Of a stretch of DNA of 64,000 nucleotides, positions 59,999 through 64,000 are shown piece by piece. Under the pieces are notes generated by a model. That model searched no databases. It was not told the DNA's origin and worked only from the letters and a program-made list of their open reading frames with translations. The stretch is from positions 20,985,286 to 21,049,285 of the forward strand of contig JAIUCV010000007.1 in the NCBI GenBank assembly GCA_026724425.1, written 5' to 3'. Positions within the stretch are counted from its first letter, which is position 1, and each line of letters opens with the position of its first letter. This DNA comes from Erythrophleum ivorense (lineage: Eukaryota; Streptophyta; Magnoliopsida; Fabales; Fabaceae). A program made the translations under genes and the position numbers.

Positions 59999-61078
59999 TG
60001 ATAATTACACCTAGAGGGGGTGAATAGGTGTGATGTGCAGAATATGTAATTTTAATGCCTTTTTTAAAGTGGCAGACCAATGGTACTCTATCTTTTGCTT
60101 ATAGAAAAGTAGAGGACTTTTATATGGATAAATGTGAAACAAGTAAAATAGTTTTACTGATTATTGAAATAAAATAATGTTGTAAAGTAGCTTATGTGAG
60201 AGCAGTTAATGATGTGAGCAAAGACAAAGTAAGGCCTTTCTAAAGTGGAGGACCAGAGATTAGAACAAATGATAAATGCATACAGAGATTCATCCTGGTT
60301 TAGTCAATCTTGACCTACGTCCAGTCCCCTTATAACACTTAAGGGATTTTTCACTACTTAGCAAAATCTTACAGATACATGGATAACACCACTTACAAAC
60401 TTCACCACATGGTGATATCCTCAAGAGAATTTTCAATGGTATAGCTTAAACTCTTTTTCAAACTTCAATCAATACTCTTTTTTCTTTTACAACGAGTATC
60501 ACACTCTCACAGGTATGTTTTTTATAATCTAATATATCAAATTCTAATCAAGTAATCTTGTTTCAAATTTCTAGCTCCTTTTCACTTTAATTTTCCTGAT
60601 ATCTCATTTCACAGCTTTGAGTATTTGTAAACTTTTTTCAATGACTATCAGTTAGAAACGACCCTGATTTTCATCATTTAACTTTTCTGGCACAACCTTG
60701 AATTATCTCCAATGTTCAATACTTTCAGCCTTTGCAGGTTTTGTTCGTCCATGTAGCTTATTTAGTCAACTCATATTAAATGCTAATCATGAAGCTCAAA
60801 ACGAGGTTAAAGCATAATTTTATTTTTAAGTTAGCAGTAACAGATGCTGCCTAACACTTTCTGTTCATACTTATTTTATGTAAGGAGCCATAACTTGTTT
60901 ACCTTTATCTCATAAACCAATTTATCATTTATCACATAATCACAGCTTCTTAAAAGTGTAAAATAAAATTAAACAATTGGGTCATGGCTTATTGGGCCAA
61001 GTTCTTGGGCTTTTACATAATACTGAATAACATTTTGTTATCATCAAAGTCTATAGGCCAATCAACCTTGGGCCAACA
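59999..61078 (-). mobile_element. 3' LTR of a Ty1/copia (Sirevirus-like) element
   Basis: On the minus strand it starts TGTTGGCCCAAGG and ends GGTGTAATTATCA, 1,080 bp with TG...CA ends. It directly follows a purine tract at 61079-61095. The terminal CACCCCCTCTAGGTG-type text and TTGTTGG start are typical of plant copia LTRs. Left flank is CCCAT in LINE sequence; the matching TSD is not in view because the 5' part of the element is missing. Confidence 0.8.
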
Positions 61079-61095
61079 ATCTCTCCCATTTGATA
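61079..61095 (-). other. Polypurine tract of the copia element
   Basis: Minus strand reads AAATGGGAGAGAT just before the LTR start TGTTGG, matching the AAGGGGGAGATTGTTGG arrangement known in Sireviruses with minor decay. It primes plus-strand DNA synthesis in active elements. Confidence 0.75.
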
Positions 61096-61569
61096 ATGAC
61101 AAAACCATTAATGAACAAATTAAGGATTTATGTAAAAGCTTAGAAATCTAACTAAAAAAATTTACTCTCCCTGAAACTAATACGCTCCCCCTAACAATAA
61201 GCACTAGATTTTACCAAGATAGTTTTAATGCTTATATATCAACAAGTAGTAAATTTTCAAATTTACCCATTGATAAGTTCAACTAGTATTAATGAATTAT
61301 AACATTAATAGTTTGATTTCATCAGATCAAAACACCAATAATCACAACAATTCATTAGAATAATTTCAATGATCAAAGTGAACATTAAAAAAAATTATTC
61401 ATTCATCATCAGCCAACAATTCATCACACATATATATACCAAGTTTTCTCCCCCTTTTTGTCATCAACAAAAGGGAGATGAAGACAGCAAGGCAACAAAT
61501 GAAAAATGCACAAACATATAGAGAAATGGAATGAGAGGCCATCACTAGCAATAATCAAAAGCATAAGGA
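61096..61569 (-). other. Copia 3' non-coding region with repeated purine tracts
   Basis: Two further minus-strand AGGGGGAG-like tracts occur at about 61184-61191 and 61449-61462, the latter followed by a TTGATGACAAAAAGGGGGAG arrangement. Multiple purine tracts upstream of the 3' LTR are a reported Sirevirus feature. No coding frame is seen. Confidence 0.6.
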
Positions 61570-62005
61570 TTCTTTAGCAATAGTGAAGATGAGAACTAAG
61601 ATTGCAAAATGCATCACCTATTGTCTGAGTGAGATGTAGAACAGCATAGTCAAGGTTTTGAAGGCATTGTAGTAGTTCGGTATGGTCATGTTAATAGGCT
61701 ATCGTAGCGACATGAAGCTCAATAGAGATAAGGTCAAGCTGCTATTGAATGGTACCGTTAAAGCCCAAAAGATGATGAATGGCTCTGATATTGGTGGTTA
61801 AGGAATCAATATCAGAATGCAAAATAGAAGCATTTTCATTAAGTTGTCAAAGGTGCTGAACAATTTTAGTTAAGGCTAGCTGGAAGGAGGAGGTAGAAGG
61901 AGAAGGTAAAAGAGGTGGAGGTGAATGTGGTAGGGTTGGAGGAGGATCAATTGAAGGTGGAGAAGGGGAATCAAGAGGCAGTGGTGGAGTGTCAGGATAT
62001 AAGGA
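61570..62005 (-). pseudogene. Eroded ORF upstream of copia 3' LTR (env-like position)
   Basis: The minus strand keeps one frame for about 140 codons with only three internal stops. It opens with a proline/serine-rich stretch (PPLPLDSPSPPSIDPPPTLP) and then a region likely helical, with LALTKIVQHL, ENASILHSDIDSL and NLDYAVLHLTQ. Placed between pol and the 3' LTR, it is where Sireviruses and similar copia elements carry an extra, so-called env-like ORF. Neither a transmembrane segment nor a signal peptide is visible, so an envelope role is not supported. An alternative is the C-terminal tail of a gag or transposon protein. The upstream part is cut off at 62006. Confidence 0.5.
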
Positions 62006-62211
62006 TGTCACATTCCGAACTTCTTGTAACTGTTAACATAACCCATATTAATTCACTCAGTCAAATAGTTACACCCATTTGACACCATCACCACACAAGA
62101 GCATAAGCATTCACTTGGGTACTTGGAATTATGTCTAGTTATGGGGATTGGCATAATCTACATTGCTGTGAGGATGAGGCATCATACACAATTTGTGTAT
62201 TAGATGGAAGT

Positions 62212-62236
62212 GATATATATATATATATATATATAT
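62212..62236. repeat. (AT)n microsatellite
   Basis: About twelve AT units. A second, interrupted tract lies at 62513-62540. Confidence 0.9.
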
Positions 62237-62400
62237 TAATTGACCACGGCTTGCTTCTTCTTTAGATGTGGGAAATTACTACCAATGCCACCTCGTGCTT
62301 CCATGTGTAAGGCGTGTGAGTTTACATGATAGATGATATTTGATTACATTAGGGAATACATTCAGCCATGGAGGAGCTAGGAATGAGGTTGCATGTAAAT

Positions 62401-62507
62401 GAATGGCTTAAGTAATCTAGGATGAAGACACCTCATGCTTGCACCACCATGTAATGAATAGCCTAAGTTAGTTAGGATGAAGACACCTCATGCTTGCACC
62501 ACCCACC
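62401..62507 (+). repeat. 55-bp tandem duplication in J
   Basis: Units 62401-62455 and 62456-62507 share GGATGAAGACACCTCATGCT and the following TGCACCACC, differing at a few bases. Confidence 0.88.
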
Positions 62508-62544
62508 TTCATATATATATATATATACATATACATATATTAAG

Positions 62545-62860
62545 TTATGATTTGCTAGTGCCGTCTGTGGTGTGATAGTAGGAGCTGAATATTGCTTTTA
62601 ATATATATTTTAAATGACACATATCTGCTGCCACCTAGCCATTTGCACCAATTCATGCAATGATGATTTGCCTTCATGCCACCTAATTAAATTGTGATTT
62701 GCTGGTGCCATATTTGGTGTGATAGCAGGAGTTAAATATTGCTTTTAATATATAGTTTAGATGAGAGTAAGACACATATCTGCTGCCACCTAGCACATGC
62801 ACCGATTCAAGGAATTGTGATTTGCCTTCATGCCACCTAATAGCGGTGAAAAAGCAGGAG
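62545..62860 (+). repeat. About 147-bp tandem duplication in J
   Basis: Two units each run from TGATTTGCTGGTGCC through ATATTGCTTTTAATATA, CATATCTGCTGCCACCTAGC and TTTGCCTTCATGCCACCTAA. The second has a short insertion (GAGAGTAAG). A partial third begins at GCGGTGAAAAAGCAGGAGC. Confidence 0.88.
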
Positions 62861-64000
62861 CTGTCCATTGCATTAATTGCCATTCACTTTAACTCATCTT
62901 AGGCGGAGGGAAGTAATGGAAAGAAGGAAGAAATTTCGGACAGCCATAGAAGAGGAGAGAAGAGAAGAAAAACCAAAGTACAAGGACTCCAAAAAAAGGT
63001 AAGCTCCAAGTTGCTTCCTTGTTCTGGACTGGGATGTTTTGGCCTTGTAGAATTAGTTAGAAAAGGGTTTTGAAGCCAAAATTTTTATAACAGGCTGTCC
63101 ATCCCTTATACTTGAAATCTTGAAAATTATAGAATTTTTGGAACAAGATAAATTAAAGAAACAACCCACTAATTCAATTTAGCTTCTGTACGGGACAGCT
63201 TGGGGCTGATTTCATAAAGAATTTTGTTAAATGGGTAAACGAAGGAATTAGTGCATGAAATTTGGTGGGGACGTAGCTAAGACGTATCACGTCAGGTTTA
63301 CAAAGTCTTAGAATTTTCTGGGCTCATTTGGTAGGATAACAAAGCCAGAAACAGCAAGGGCAGTGTACAGCGAGCTCAACTGAGGTAGTAACCAAAACAG
63401 TAGGAGTTCAGGGGCTATCCCTGGGAATTCTTGAAAACTGTTTTTGTGGCTTATAATTAACATAATGAGGGGTCACTCTACCAATTTTTATGATTTTTGG
63501 AGGTCATTTAGTGGAGGAAAGAAATTTCACAAAAACAGGTCCGAAAATGTAGTTAAATTGAGACTATGGCAGTTTTCATTCTTTCGCTGTTGTAGTGTGA
63601 CTTTGCATGGAAAATTTGAGAATCCAGCTTGAAAATGAGGGCTAAGGACTTAGGTTTATAGAACTGGACCACACATGAATAACTTAGATAGTAACTAATT
63701 AATGAGAAGGAAAAGAAAACAAAGATGTGATTGTTTACAATTAGGAATTTCCAATAATTAATTAGCGAAAGGGATTTAGGAATTTCGTATGGGGGGATTA
63801 GTAATTTAATTGCAATGTAAATATTAACCATGACTCATTCTTAATTAGTACAATGCATGATTGAAATTTAGGAAGGCCATTGGGACAACCAGGGCTAAGG
63901 AATACGTGACAAAACGACAGTGACGAAACAGGTAGTTAACACTGTACTCACTTTGTTATTTATGTTAATGCACTGGATGAAATCCTGAAGTCCCTATGCT

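Larger units (their letters stand above)
62006..64000 (+). mobile_element. Partial Ty3-like LTR or element (J), runs off window
   Basis: Begins TGTCACATTCCG, resembling TGTCAC-type Ty3 LTR starts, right where the copia sequence breaks. Later text (AGAGGAGAGAAGAGAAG...AAAAAAAGGTAAGCTCC, 62950-63010) looks like the transcribed leader of such LTRs. It contains three sets of local duplications and an AT microsatellite. The end and TSD are outside the window. Short open frames near 63500 show no domain. Assignment is tentative. Confidence 0.5.

Noticed and set aside
63444..63831. Short open frames on both strands near the right edge
   Set aside because: AT-rich, no domain, within LTR-like sequence J.

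Overview
This window is repeat-rich, AT-rich plant nuclear DNA, probably from a dicot with a large repeat fraction. I found no intact protein-coding gene, rRNA or tRNA. Almost every base belongs to LTR retrotransposons inserted into one another. The evidence is long TG...CA sequences (mostly TGTAACA...TGTTACA), 1.8-3.7 kb each, recurring in several families and flanked by 5-bp target-site duplications (TSDs). Recognisable coding remnants are few: a Ty3/gypsy gag split in two (minus strand, 3160-3439 and 9812-10500) with its primer-binding site (10719-10730), an L1-like LINE fragment (59255-59998), and the 3' end of a Ty1/copia (Sirevirus-like) element with an eroded ORF (59999-62005). The species cannot be told from the sequence.

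Layout. 1-3159 is a family-A LTR cut by the window edge. 3160-10730 is the broken gag, split by a family-G LTR (3445-9806) that itself holds a complete family-A LTR (3605-7285). The gag element's own 5' LTR starts at 10735 and is split by a family-F LTR spanning 10989-48693. F holds an H/D-family composite (13759-47993). That composite holds A2 (14188-32349), G2 (32801-34625), B2 (36348-42454, with C2 inside at 37905-40845) and A4 (42604-46299). A2 holds B1 (16183-19318) and A3 (19696-31057). A3 holds a copia LTR K (22235-27012, with E1 inside at 22868-25974) and C1 (27466-30348). The deepest path has seven layers: gag-element LTR > F > H > A2 > A3 > K > E1. To the right lie E2 (49336-51990, truncated), an unclassified LTR-like sequence (51991-59254) holding H2 (52541-57816) and C3 (54758-57647), then the LINE fragment, the copia end, and a partial LTR-like element (62006-64000).

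Sense strand of each LTR was judged from its TGTAACA-type start, leader-like sequence and internal landmarks. None of the family A-H copies retains an internal coding region, so they are read as solo LTRs left by LTR-LTR recombination.

Two shared properties go beyond ordinary annotation. First, several families carry their own interspersed array of a short palindrome: CTCGCTATAGCGAG in C, TTGGCCGCGGCCAA in E, TTAACCATGGTTAA in B, CACGTG in G, and a GGCACCATAG...CTATGGTGCC-like motif near 52.4 kb. Copies of a family keep the array at the same relative place even where the sites themselves have decayed. Second, a small inverted repeat, TGAGATT-N(2-5)-AATCTCA, is present in every sufficiently complete Ty3-type LTR here, on whichever strand is sense. 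Both suggest retained regulatory or structural modules within very long LTRs; function is not shown by the sequence.
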